Source: Limnohabitans sp. Rim47
Lineage (GTDB): Bacteria > Pseudomonadota > Gammaproteobacteria > Burkholderiales > Burkholderiaceae_C
Direction of reading: 5' to 3'
Assembly: GCF_001517545.1 (NCBI RefSeq)
Contig: NZ_FBYA01000005.1
Location: forward strand, 155,381 to 211,975
Length of the DNA stretch: 56,595 nt
Part shown: positions 39,252-47,986 of the stretch, piece by piece
Position numbering within the stretch: position 1 is the first letter of the stretch
How the letters are laid out: each line of letters opens with the position of its first letter
Notes under the pieces: model-generated
Databases searched by the model: none
The model's input: the letters and a program-made list of their open reading frames with translations, nothing else
What the model was told of the DNA's origin: nothing
Position numbers and translations under genes: made by a program

Positions 39252-40859
39252 TCACATCCGGAACAGGCCGAACTTGGTTTCAGGAATCGGCGCATTCAGC
39301 GAGGCGCTCAGGCCCAACGCCAGCACGCGGCGCGTGTCGGCGGGGTCGATCACGCCGTCGTCCCAAATGCGGGCGGTGGCGTAATACGGGTGGCCTTGGT
39401 CTTCGTACTGTTGCTTGATCGGGGCTTTGAAGGCCTCTTCTTCCTCCATGCTCCAGCAGCCGCCCTTGCCCTCGATGCCGTCGCGCTTGACGGTGGCCAA
39501 CACGCTGGCCGCTTGCTCGCCGCCCATGACGCTGATGCGGGCGTTGGGCCACATCCACAAAAATCGCGGCCCGAAAGCGCGACCACACATGCCGTAATTG
39601 CCTGCACCAAAGCTGCCACCAATGATGATGGTGAACTTGGGCACCGCCGCTGTGGCCACGGCGGTGACCATCTTGGCGCCGTTGCGGGCGATGCCTTCGT
39701 TTTCGTATTTGCGCCCAACCATGAAGCCGGTGATGTTTTGCAAAAACACCAGCGGCGTCTTGCGCTGGCAGCACAGCTCGATGAAGTGCGCACCCTTAAG
39801 GGCCGACTCGCTGAACAAGATGCCGTTGTTGGCGATGATGCCCACCGGCATGCCTTCGATGCGGGCAAAACCACAAATCAACGTCGTGCCAAAGCGCGAC
39901 TTGAATTCATCGAAGTCAGAGCCATCCACGATGCGGGCGATGATTTCGCGCACGTCAAACGGCTTGCGCGTGTCGGTCGGGATCACGCCATACAGCTCTT
40001 GCGCATCGAATTGGGGCGGCACGGGGGTGTGCGTGGCAATGTTCGGGGCCTTTTGGGCATTGAGGTTTTTCACGGCCTGACGGGCCAGCGCCAGTGCGTG
40101 CACATCGTTTTGCGCCAAGTGATCGGCCACACCCGACAGGCGGGTGTGCACATCGCCACCGCCCAAATCTTCGGCTGTGACCACCTCGCCCGTGGCCGCC
40201 TTGACCAGCGGTGGGCCACCCAAAAAGATGGTGCCCTGGTTTTTGACGATGATGGTTTCGTCGCTCATGGCAGGCACATAAGCGCCGCCCGCCGTGCAGC
40301 TGCCCATGACCACCGCGATCTGCGCGATGCCCAGTGCGCTCATGTTGGCCTGGTTGAAGAAGATGCGGCCAAAGTGGTCGCGGTCAGGAAAGACATCGTC
40401 TTGGTTGGGCAAATTGGCCCCGCCCGAGTCCACCAGATAGATGCAAGGCAAGCGGTTTTGCTGGGCGATTTCTTGCGCCCGCAGGTGCTTTTTCACCGTC
40501 ATCGGGTAATAGGTGCCGCCTTTCACCGTGGCGTCGTTGCACACGATCATGCAGTCCACCCCGCTCACGCGGCCAATGCCCACGATCACGCCCGCGCTGG
40601 GCGCATCGTTGTTGTACATATTGAGGGCGGCCAGTGGCGCAACTTCGAGGAAGGGCGTGCCGGGGTCGAGCAGCATCTGCACCCGGTCACGCGGCAGCAA
40701 CTTGCCGCGAGCGGTGTGCTTGGCACGCGGGGCCTCGCCACCGCCTTGGGCCACGCGTTCCAGGTGGGCGCGCAGCTCGTCGACCAAGCCACGCATGGCA
40801 GCGGCATTGGCCTGAAAGTCAGCCGAACGCGGGTTCAATTGGGAGTGCAAAACGGTCAT
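39252..40859 (-). CDS. liuB: Methylcrotonyl-CoA carboxylase beta (carboxyltransferase) subunit
   Basis: A 535-residue carboxyltransferase with two crotonase-like halves. Landmarks are the ARGKLLPRDRV N-terminal motif, YLVDSGGANLPNQDDVFPD, GSCTAGGAYVPAMSDE and GGSFGAGNYGMCGRAFGPRF. It transfers the carboxyl from biotin on LiuD to 3-methylcrotonyl-CoA. First gene of the liuBCD unit, divergent from an AraC-family regulator with a 134-bp gap. Confidence 0.94.
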   Translation of the reverse strand: MTVLHSQLNPRSADFQANAAAMRGLVDELRAHLERVAQGGGEAPRAKHTARGKLLPRDRVQMLLDPGTPFLEVAPLAALNMYNNDAPSAGVIVGIGRVSGVDCMIVCNDATVKGGTYYPMTVKKHLRAQEIAQQNRLPCIYLVDSGGANLPNQDDVFPDRDHFGRIFFNQANMSALGIAQIAVVMGSCTAGGAYVPAMSDETIIVKNQGTIFLGGPPLVKAATGEVVTAEDLGGGDVHTRLSGVADHLAQNDVHALALARQAVKNLNAQKAPNIATHTPVPPQFDAQELYGVIPTDTRKPFDVREIIARIVDGSDFDEFKSRFGTTLICGFARIEGMPVGIIANNGILFSESALKGAHFIELCCQRKTPLVFLQNITGFMVGRKYENEGIARNGAKMVTAVATAAVPKFTIIIGGSFGAGNYGMCGRAFGPRFLWMWPNARISVMGGEQAASVLATVKRDGIEGKGGCWSMEEEEAFKAPIKQQYEDQGHPYYATARIWDDGVIDPADTRRVLALGLSASLNAPIPETKFGLFRM

Positions 40860-40931
40860 GGTGCTTCCTTGGCTGCGCGACGCTCGGCACCAGCCAGCGT
40901 CGCATCGATCGTGCAATGCCCGCCAGCTTAG

Positions 40932-40943
40932 CGCCTGCAGGCG
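40932..40943. promoter_or_regulatory. Palindrome between liuB and the AraC-type gene
   Basis: The perfect 12-bp palindrome CGCCTGCAGGCG lies in the divergent promoter region. It could be an operator for the neighbouring regulator or for another factor. No copy was noticed elsewhere in the window. Functional role is a guess from position. Confidence 0.3.
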
Positions 40944-40993
40944 TCTGGCATGGCGTCAATTGGGTTGCAAATCGTGCCACAATCATCGCCACG

Positions 40994-42031
40994 ATGAGTA
41001 CCTCGATCAGCGCCCTTCCCAGCCCAAATGCCATTGGCCGTGCCGAGACGCCGATGGCATTTGTACAAGCCATCGTGATGGCTTACACACAACGTGGCCT
41101 GGACCCCAGCACAGCCTTGTCGACAGCACAAATTGCGCCAAGCTCACTCAAGCAAACCGAGGCACGCATCACCGCCACACAAATGGAGTGGCTGTCCGCC
41201 ACCGCCATGCGCGAACTGGACGACGAGGCGCTGGGCTGGTTCAGCCGCCGACTGCCTTGGGGCAGCTACGGCATGCTGGTGCGGGCCTCGTTGACCGCGC
41301 CCACCTTGGGCGTGGCACTGAACCGCTGGTGCCGCCACCACGGCCTGCTGACAGACGACATCCATTTGCAGATCAAACAAGAACAGGGCGTGGTCAGTCT
41401 TCAATTGCAAGAAAACAGAGACTTGGGGGCGCTACAGGAATTTTGCGTGGTGTCGGTACTGCGCAACGTGCTTGGCGTGGCCTGCTGGCTGACCGACTCG
41501 CGCATTTCGCTGCGGCAAACCAACTTGCGATTTGCCGCACCGCAACACGCAGACAGTTACCGCGTGCTGTTTGACGGACCCACCCAATTCAGCACGGCAG
41601 AGCACAGCCTGCAGTTCGATGCGGGTTACCTGAGCTTGCCCGTGCGGCGCAACGAGGCCGCATTGCAACGCATGCTGCAACGCGCGCTGTTGCTCACGGT
41701 GCGGCCTTATCGGCGTGACCGCCTGCTGGTAGAAAAGGTGCGCCAGGCCCTGGCCGAACACCCTCAAAGCACTCGCAATGCCGATGACCTGGCCGCTTGG
41801 CTCAACGTGTCGGCCCGCACCCTGCACCGGCAACTGAAAGAAGAAGGGGCCAGCTTGCAACAACTGAAAGACGCAGTGCGGCGCGACCTGGCCAAGGACC
41901 TGCTGCTGCGCACGCCGCGTGCCATCAAACAGATTGCTTCAGAAGTGGGTTTTCAAAACGAAAAAAGCTTCATGCGGGCGTTCAAGACTTGGACGGGGCA
42001 AACGCCCGACGAGTTTAGATCGGGGCAGTGA
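40994..42031 (+). CDS. AraC family transcriptional regulator
   Basis: A 345-residue regulator with an N-terminal arabinose-binding-like/OruR-type domain (FVQAIVMAYTQRGLDPS, LPWGSYGMLVRASLTAPTLG) and a C-terminal double helix-turn-helix (LAAWLNVSARTLHRQLKEEG; QIASEVGFQNEKSFMRAFKTWTG). The divergent placement suggests it controls liuBCD in response to a branched-chain acyl-CoA or fatty-acid-like ligand. This is inferred, since this subfamily often regulates adjacent acyl-CoA catabolism genes. The start is ATG 40994; upstream in-frame codons run into liuB. Confidence 0.88.
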   Translation: MSTSISALPSPNAIGRAETPMAFVQAIVMAYTQRGLDPSTALSTAQIAPSSLKQTEARITATQMEWLSATAMRELDDEALGWFSRRLPWGSYGMLVRASLTAPTLGVALNRWCRHHGLLTDDIHLQIKQEQGVVSLQLQENRDLGALQEFCVVSVLRNVLGVACWLTDSRISLRQTNLRFAAPQHADSYRVLFDGPTQFSTAEHSLQFDAGYLSLPVRRNEAALQRMLQRALLLTVRPYRRDRLLVEKVRQALAEHPQSTRNADDLAAWLNVSARTLHRQLKEEGASLQQLKDAVRRDLAKDLLLRTPRAIKQIASEVGFQNEKSFMRAFKTWTGQTPDEFRSGQ

Positions 42032-42045
42032 CCCGCTCTGCGCGA

Positions 42046-43254
42046 TCAGCCGGCCGGGGATGCAGGCGATTTGTCGTCCGGTATGAGGATCAGGCCAAGT
42101 AAAGTGGTCACGCAAAACGCCGCCCCCGCATAGAAGGTGAATGAGGCACCACAGCGGTCCCACAGAAACCCAGCCAAGACGCTGGCCACCAGCATGGCCA
42201 TGCCGCTGACCAGATTGAAAAAACCAAACGCAGTCCCGCGCAAATCAACGGGCGCAGTGTCTGCCACCATGGCGGCCAACAAGCCTTGGGTTATCCCCAT
42301 GTGCACGCCCCACAGCATCACCCCCAACAGCACACGAATCCCATGGTGGCCACTGGCTAACACCAGATCGGCAGCCACCAACACAAGCAAGCCCCAGCCC
42401 AACAATGCCCGATGGCTCATGCGGTCAGACAGCCAGCCGAAGGGATAGGCCGTGGTCGCGTACACCAAGTTCATGGCCACCATGACCAAAGGGACCCAGG
42501 CCAGCGCCATGCCGCTTTGCTCCGCACGCATCACCAAGAAAGCCTCACTGAACCGGGCCAGGGTGAACAGCGCGCCCACGACGACGACCCCCCAATAAGT
42601 CCGACTCAAACACTTCAAACTGTCACGCTGGATCGGATTGCGTTTGGCTTTACTTTCATGCCGGACAGGTTCTTGCACACCCCACACCAGCAGGGCCACC
42701 GCCAATGCAGCAGGAACCACGGACACCCAGAATACGGCTCGGAAATCGTTGGCCCAAAGCAGCATCAAGCCCACACCCAACAACGGCCCAAGGAAAGCCC
42801 CCACAGTGTCCAGCGATTGCCTCAAGCCAAATGCTGCACCGCGCACTTCGGGTGGGGCGATGTCAGCAACCAAGGCATCTCGTGGTGCGCCACGAATGCC
42901 TTTGCCGATGCGGTCGACAAACCGCGCCGTCAATACCCAGCCCATGGTCGGCGCCAGGGCGAATAAGGGTTTACTCAAAGCGCCCATCGTGTAGCCTATG
43001 ACCGCCAAGGCTTTGCGCTTGCCTAGGTAGTCACTGATCACCCCGGAGAAGACCTTGACAATCAGGGCCGTGGCTTCGGCGATGCCCTCGACCAAACCCA
43101 CCGTCAAGGCACTGGCCCCCAGCACGCCCACCATAAAAAGTGGCAAAAGACTGTGAATCATTTCCGAGGAAATGTCCATCAACAGACTGACAAAACCCAA
43201 GGCCCAAACACCTGCTGGAATTTTGCGCAAAGCAGTAGAGGGCTGCTGTGTCAA
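42046..43254 (-). CDS. MFS transporter, unknown substrate
   Basis: A 402-residue permease with about 12 membrane segments and the inter-helix MFS motif FVDRIGKGIRGAPRDALVAD, plus GWLSDRMSHRALLGWG in the second half. The lack of insertions and the GKGIRGAPRDAL stretch suggest a drug or metabolite exporter-like group, but the substrate cannot be inferred. The likely start is TTG 43254, four bases after the HAD stop; upstream ATGs (such as 43326) fall inside the HAD gene. Convergent with the AraC-type gene. Confidence 0.82.
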   Translation of the reverse strand: MTQQPSTALRKIPAGVWALGFVSLLMDISSEMIHSLLPLFMVGVLGASALTVGLVEGIAEATALIVKVFSGVISDYLGKRKALAVIGYTMGALSKPLFALAPTMGWVLTARFVDRIGKGIRGAPRDALVADIAPPEVRGAAFGLRQSLDTVGAFLGPLLGVGLMLLWANDFRAVFWVSVVPAALAVALLVWGVQEPVRHESKAKRNPIQRDSLKCLSRTYWGVVVVGALFTLARFSEAFLVMRAEQSGMALAWVPLVMVAMNLVYATTAYPFGWLSDRMSHRALLGWGLLVLVAADLVLASGHHGIRVLLGVMLWGVHMGITQGLLAAMVADTAPVDLRGTAFGFFNLVSGMAMLVASVLAGFLWDRCGASFTFYAGAAFCVTTLLGLILIPDDKSPASPAG

Positions 43255-43258
43255 AGCT

Positions 43259-43918
43259 TCAGACCAAGCGCAACTCGTGCATGCCGGCGAACACCCGCTG
43301 TGCACCCGCCTGCAGCAGCGGTGCATGCTCAGCGGGCGGCTGGGCATACGCCCACACCGTCGCGCCAGCGGCCACCCCCGCCGTGATGCCCACGGTGCTG
43401 TCTTCGATCACCAAGCAGCGCGCAGGGTCGATCTGCAAATGTGCGGCCGCGGCCAAGTACACATCGGGGTGCGGTTTGCTGCGGGGCATTTCGTGCCCAC
43501 TGAATATGCGGCCTTCAAAGAAGTCCATCAAGCCCACTTGTTTGAGCATCATCTCGACCTTGAAGCGGTCTGCGCCCGAGGCCACCGCAATGCGCCCTTG
43601 GCAGTGATCGTGCAAATGCGCCACCGCTTCGTGCACGCCTTCGATGGCCGTGATGTTTTGCGTCAACCGCTCGTTGCGCCGGGCAAAGAACTGCTCCAGC
43701 CAGACATCGGTCAAAGGCTGACCGGTGTGGGCCTCGATGGTGTCGCGCTGGCTTTTGACGGTGTGGCCGACAAAGCGCTGCATGCACTCGGCCAGGGTCA
43801 TGCGCCAGCCTTGTTCTTCAAACATATCACGCAGCACACCGCAGGTGATGGCTTCGCTGTCCACCAGCACGCCGTCGCAGTCAAACAAGATGGCTTCAAA
43901 GTTCATGCGGCGAATCAT
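43259..43918 (-). CDS. HAD family hydrolase (beta-phosphoglucomutase/phosphatase-like)
   Basis: A 219-residue HAD subclass I hydrolase. Motif I LFDCDGVLVDSE is near residue 11, the SGADRFKVEMML motif II region near 114, KPHPDVYL near 149, and VIEDSTVGITAG is motif IV. The cap insertion after motif I marks it as a sugar phosphatase or phosphoglucomutase relative (YieH/Gph-like). It starts 6 bp after ychJ. ATG 43906 is an alternative start. Confidence 0.86.
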   Translation of the reverse strand: MIRRMNFEAILFDCDGVLVDSEAITCGVLRDMFEEQGWRMTLAECMQRFVGHTVKSQRDTIEAHTGQPLTDVWLEQFFARRNERLTQNITAIEGVHEAVAHLHDHCQGRIAVASGADRFKVEMMLKQVGLMDFFEGRIFSGHEMPRSKPHPDVYLAAAAHLQIDPARCLVIEDSTVGITAGVAAGATVWAYAQPPAEHAPLLQAGAQRVFAGMHELRLV

Positions 43919-43924
43919 AAAGGC

Positions 43925-44317
43925 TCAGAGCACATCGCCATCGACGTAGTACCAACGCCCGTCTTCGCGCAAGAAGCGACTGCGTTCGTGCTGGCGCACG
44001 GCCTTGCCGCCCACACGGAAGCGGGCGACGAATTCGACTTCAGCGGTGTCATGTCCGGTCTGGCGATGCTGCTTGATCTCCAGACCCAGCCATTGCGCCC
44101 CCGCTTCAAGCGCCAATTCGGCGGGCCGCTGGCTGCGGTGCCAGGTGGCCAACAGGTAGTCCACATTCCCGCGCACAAAAGCGCTGTAACGCGAACGCAT
44201 CAGGCTTTCGGCATCGGGGGCGTTTGGCTGGGCGTGGTAAAGGCCGCAGCAAGCATCAAAACGCAGTGCTTGACCTTTGGCGTTGGTGCGGCAGCAAGGA
44301 CAGTGTGTCAAATTCAT
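43925..44317 (-). CDS. YchJ family protein (UPF0225, SEC-C-like)
   Basis: A 130-residue protein with the YchJ signature: an N-terminal Cys pair HCPCC, CCGLYH, then AESLMRSRYSAFVRGNVDYLLATW and a C-terminal NTF2-like barrel with RFLREDGRWYYVDG. The SEC-C-type C-terminal zinc motif of the E. coli protein is absent, which is common in this short form. The function is unknown. Confidence 0.87.
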   Translation of the reverse strand: MNLTHCPCCRTNAKGQALRFDACCGLYHAQPNAPDAESLMRSRYSAFVRGNVDYLLATWHRSQRPAELALEAGAQWLGLEIKQHRQTGHDTAEVEFVARFRVGGKAVRQHERSRFLREDGRWYYVDGDVL

Positions 44318-44369
44318 AGGCTTGTTTTGCAGGTCAGGGCTGAAGCCGCCAACCTACGAGAATCGGGCA

Positions 44370-44801
44370 TCAAGCGCCTTTTCGAGAAGCGCTTTCGGCC
44401 TTGTGCTGCGCCAGCGTGACCATGGGCGCGCAGGCCTTTTTCCAGGCGGCATAACCGCCGTCGATGTGGGCCACATTGGTCATGCCCATGTCTTGCAGGG
44501 TTTTGGTGGCCAAGGCGCTGCGCCAGCCAGCCCCACAAAACAAAATGAAGTGCTTGCTTTCGTCGGCAAACACCGGCTTGAAGTACGGCGACGCCGGGTC
44601 AACCCAAAATTCCAACATGCCGCGTGGCGCGAGCAATGCGCCGGGCACCGTGCCCTCTCGCTCAAGTTCACGCACATCGCGAATGTCAACGATCTGCACG
44701 TTCGGGTCGTTCAGGCGGGCCCGAACTTCGTCCACGTTGTACGTCGTGACTTGGGTCATGGCCTCATCAACGAGCGCCTGGAATCCTTTGGTGATCGGCA
44801 T
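44370..44801 (-). CDS. Rhodanese-like domain protein
   Basis: A 143-residue single rhodanese domain with VDIRDVRELEREGTVPGALLAPRGMLEFW and the active-site Cys in FCGAGWRSALATKTLQDMG. It is likely a cytosolic sulfurtransferase; the acceptor is unknown. The start at ATG 44801 has a GGGAGAA site. It is the sixth gene of the ivd run, 46 bp after the acyl-CoA dehydrogenase stop. Confidence 0.87.
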   Translation of the reverse strand: MPITKGFQALVDEAMTQVTTYNVDEVRARLNDPNVQIVDIRDVRELEREGTVPGALLAPRGMLEFWVDPASPYFKPVFADESKHFILFCGAGWRSALATKTLQDMGMTNVAHIDGGYAAWKKACAPMVTLAQHKAESASRKGA

Positions 44802-44847
44802 ATTTTCTCCCGTTATCGATTGGCTTCTTTGCAGGCTTTTGCAAGCA

Positions 44848-45975
44848 TCAAAGCGCGCGCTGGATGATGATTTTTTGCACGTCGCTGGTGCCTTCATAGA
44901 TCTGGCACACGCGCACATCGCGGTAGATGCGCTCGACCGGGAAGTCGCTCACATACCCATAGCCGCCCAGCGTCTGGATGGCGGCCGAGCAGACTTTTTC
45001 GGCCGCTTCGCTGGCGAACAACTTGGCCATGGCGGCTTCTTTCAGGCAAGGGCGACCGGCATCGCGCAGGCTGGCCGCGTGCCAAATGAGTTGACGCGCC
45101 GCTTCGAGCTGTGTGGCGCATTCGGCCAAACGAAAACCCACCGCTTGGTGGTTGAAGATGGCGGTGCCAAAGCTTTCGCGCTGCTTGGCGTAATCGATCG
45201 CCACATCCAATGCGCTGCGAGCCATACCCAGACTTTGGGCAGCAATGCCAATGCGTCCGCCTTCGAGTGCCGACAGGGCGATCTTGTAGCCCTCGCCCTC
45301 TTGACCGATCAGATTTTCAGCCGGGATGCGGCAACTGTCGAAGTTGATCTGCGCGGTGTCGCTGCTGTGTTGGCCCAACTTGTCTTCCAGACGGGCCACC
45401 ACATAACCCGCGGCGCTAGTAGGGACCAAGAAGGCGCTCAGACCTTTTTTGCCCGCGCCCTTATCCGTGACGGCAATCACAACAGCCACATCGCCATGCT
45501 TACCGCTGGTGATGAACTGCTTGACACCGTTGATGACGTAGTCGTTGCCCTCCTTGACGGCGGTGGTGCGCAGGGCTGATGCATCGGACCCCACATGCGG
45601 CTCGGTCAGGCAGAACGCGCCCAGCATCTGGCCTTGCGCCAAGGGCGTGAGCCACTGCGTTTTTTGAGCGGCATTGCCGTACATCATCAGGATGGCATTC
45701 ACCGGACAGTTGGTCACGCTGATGGTGGTGCTCACACCGCCATCTCCGGCCGCGATTTCTTCGAGCACCAGTGCCAGCGTCACATAGTCAAGGCCCGCAC
45801 CGCCCAGCTCTTCGGGCACACAGATGCCGTAAGCGCCCAGCTCGGCCAGGCCCTTGTGCACCTCTTTGGGGAAATGGTGCTTTTTGTCCCATTCGGCGGC
45901 GTGGGGCCACAGCTCACGCTGGGCAAAGTCGCGCACCGCATCGCGGATCATTTCTTGGTCGGGGGTCAGCAGCAT
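44848..45975 (-). CDS. Acyl-CoA dehydrogenase (short/branched-chain type)
   Basis: A 375-residue FAD flavoenzyme of full length. The signatures are AFCLTEPHVGSDASALRTTA, the YVINGVKQFITSG segment and QTLGGYGYVSDFPVERIYRDVR near the end. The catalytic Glu region YEGTSDVQKIII is present. Sequence alone fits butyryl- or 2-methylbutyryl-type enzymes. With ivd in the same run, it probably handles a second branched or short acyl-CoA, for example from isoleucine. Confidence 0.92.
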   Translation of the reverse strand: MLLTPDQEMIRDAVRDFAQRELWPHAAEWDKKHHFPKEVHKGLAELGAYGICVPEELGGAGLDYVTLALVLEEIAAGDGGVSTTISVTNCPVNAILMMYGNAAQKTQWLTPLAQGQMLGAFCLTEPHVGSDASALRTTAVKEGNDYVINGVKQFITSGKHGDVAVVIAVTDKGAGKKGLSAFLVPTSAAGYVVARLEDKLGQHSSDTAQINFDSCRIPAENLIGQEGEGYKIALSALEGGRIGIAAQSLGMARSALDVAIDYAKQRESFGTAIFNHQAVGFRLAECATQLEAARQLIWHAASLRDAGRPCLKEAAMAKLFASEAAEKVCSAAIQTLGGYGYVSDFPVERIYRDVRVCQIYEGTSDVQKIIIQRAL

Positions 45976-45988
45976 GGGGCTCTTTCGT

Positions 45989-47182
45989 TCAGATCAGTTC
46001 CAAGGCCACCGCCGTGCCCTCGCCACCGCCGATGCACAGAGTGGCCAGGCCGCGTTTCAAGCCACGCGCTTTCAACGCGTGGATCAGCGTGACCATGATG
46101 CGGGCACCCGATGCGCCGATGGGGTGGCCCAATGCACAGGCTCCACCGTTCACGTTGACTTTGTCGTGCGGCACGTTCAGCTCTTTCATCAGCGCCATGG
46201 GCACCACGGCAAAGGCTTCATTGACTTCCCACAGGTCCACGTCTTCGACCTTCCAGCCGGCTTTGGCCAAGGCCTTTTGGGTGGCACCCACGGGCGCGGT
46301 GGCAAACCATTCAGGCTCTTGCGCTTGGGTGGCATGGCTGACGATGCGGGCCAAGGGCTTGCAGCCGAGTTGGGCGGCGGTGCTGGCGCGCATCAAGACC
46401 ATGGCGGCGGCACCGTCGTTGATCGACGAGCTGCTGGCGGCAGTGATGGTGCCGTCTTTTTTGAAGGCGGGTTTGAGGCTGGTGATCTTGTCAAGCTTGA
46501 CTTTGCCGGGGCCTTCGTCGATGGACACCACGCGCTCGCCGCTGCGGTCTTTCACCGTCACAGGGGTGATCTCTGCCGCAAAGGCACCCGACTCGGTCGC
46601 GGCCTTGGCGCGCTGCACACTGGTGGTGGCAAAGTGGTCTTGCTCGGCGCGGGTGAAGCTGTATTTGGCCGCGCAGTCTTCGCCAAATGTGCCCATGCTG
46701 CGGCCGGGCTCGTAAGCGTCTTCCAAGCCATCGAGCATCATGTGGTCAAAGATGCGGTCGTGGCCCATGCGGTAGCCGCTGCGGCCCTTGAGCATCAAAT
46801 AAGGCGCATTGGTCATGCTTTCCATGCCCCCGGCCACCAGCACGTCGTGCGTGCCGGCCACCAGCATGTCGTGCGCAAACATGGCCGCACGCATGCCCGA
46901 GCCGCACATTTTGGAGAGCGTCACCGCACCCGCGCTCTTGGGCAAGCCGCCTTTGAACGCGGCTTGGCGGGCGGGCGCTTGACCTTGCCCGGCCATCAGG
47001 CAATTGCCAAACAACACTTCGGTGACGAGTTCCGGGCTGAATTGCGAGTTCAGGCCCGCACGCTCGACCGCGGCTTTGATGGCGGCGCCACCCAGATCAT
47101 GGGCGGCCAAGCTGGCGAAGTCGCTTTGAAAACTGCCCATGGGGGTGCGGGCAGCGCTGACGATGACGATGGGATCGGACAT
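45989..47182 (-). CDS. Acetyl-CoA acetyltransferase (thiolase)
   Basis: A 397-residue thiolase. The nucleophilic Cys is in LSKMCGSGMRAAM near residue 92, the catalytic His in CALGHPIGASGARI near 353 and the second Cys in LCIGGGEGTAVAL near 385. It interconverts acetoacetyl-CoA and two acetyl-CoA, fitting the end of leucine degradation. It starts about 100 bp after the carbonic anhydrase stop and 13 bp before the acyl-CoA dehydrogenase. Confidence 0.94.
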   Translation of the reverse strand: MSDPIVIVSAARTPMGSFQSDFASLAAHDLGGAAIKAAVERAGLNSQFSPELVTEVLFGNCLMAGQGQAPARQAAFKGGLPKSAGAVTLSKMCGSGMRAAMFAHDMLVAGTHDVLVAGGMESMTNAPYLMLKGRSGYRMGHDRIFDHMMLDGLEDAYEPGRSMGTFGEDCAAKYSFTRAEQDHFATTSVQRAKAATESGAFAAEITPVTVKDRSGERVVSIDEGPGKVKLDKITSLKPAFKKDGTITAASSSSINDGAAAMVLMRASTAAQLGCKPLARIVSHATQAQEPEWFATAPVGATQKALAKAGWKVEDVDLWEVNEAFAVVPMALMKELNVPHDKVNVNGGACALGHPIGASGARIMVTLIHALKARGLKRGLATLCIGGGEGTAVALELI

Positions 47183-47283
47183 GGGGTTTCTCCAAAAAAT
47201 TCATAAAGAAGTCAACTTTCGCCGGCTGAAGCCACCGAGGAAAGAGGCCTGAAGGTGTACGCCACACACGCCGGTCATGGGCC

Positions 47284-47940
47284 TCACATGCCGCCGCGCG
47301 GATAGCGCTTGAATGCGCTGCGGAACACATTGACCACCTCGCTGGCGTTGCTCATGGTGACGCCCAGGTCTTTGACCAAGCCGTTGTCCAGGCCATAAAT
47401 CCAGCCGTGCACGGTGACTTTTTGGCCCCGGCTCCAGGCGTCTTGCATGACGTTGGACAAGGCGACGTTGCCCACTTGCTCGATCACGTTCATCTCGCAC
47501 ATGACCGATTCGAGCTGTTCTTGGGGCAAATGGTTCAGGCGCTGACGGTGGCGCAGGCGAACGTCTTGCACATGGCGCAGCCAGTTGTCGGCCAAGCCCA
47601 CGCGGGTGCCGCGCGTGGCGGCCAAGACGCCGCCGCAGCCGTAGTGACCGACCACCATGATGTGCTCCACCTTGAGGGCATCGACCGCGTACTGGATGAC
47701 CGACAGGGCATTGAGGTCGGAATGCACCACCACGTTGGCCACGTTGCGGTGCACAAACACTTCGCCCGGGTCCAGCCCGGTGATCTGGTTGGCAGGCACT
47801 CGGCTGTCGGAGCAGCCGATCCACAAATATTTGGGGTTTTGCTGGTTGGCCAGACGCGAGAAGTAGGCTGGGTTCTCCGTGACCATGCGTTCGGCCCAGG
47901 CACGGTTGTTGTCAAAAAGGTGTTGCAGTGATGTACTCAT
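47284..47940 (-). CDS. can: Beta-carbonic anhydrase
   Basis: A 218-residue beta-class carbonic anhydrase. The zinc ligands and dyad are in CSDSRVPANQITGLDPGEVFVHRNVAN and GHYGCGGVLAA. It interconverts CO2 and bicarbonate. The gene lies between isovaleryl-CoA dehydrogenase and thiolase in the same direction, so it may provide bicarbonate for LiuBD; the link is inferred from position. The start is ATG 47940. Confidence 0.95.
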   Translation of the reverse strand: MSTSLQHLFDNNRAWAERMVTENPAYFSRLANQQNPKYLWIGCSDSRVPANQITGLDPGEVFVHRNVANVVVHSDLNALSVIQYAVDALKVEHIMVVGHYGCGGVLAATRGTRVGLADNWLRHVQDVRLRHRQRLNHLPQEQLESVMCEMNVIEQVGNVALSNVMQDAWSRGQKVTVHGWIYGLDNGLVKDLGVTMSNASEVVNVFRSAFKRYPRGGM

Positions 47941-47986
47941 GCTGGGATTGTCGCAGTGCCGCCAGACCGTTTCGTGACAGGCGGTT

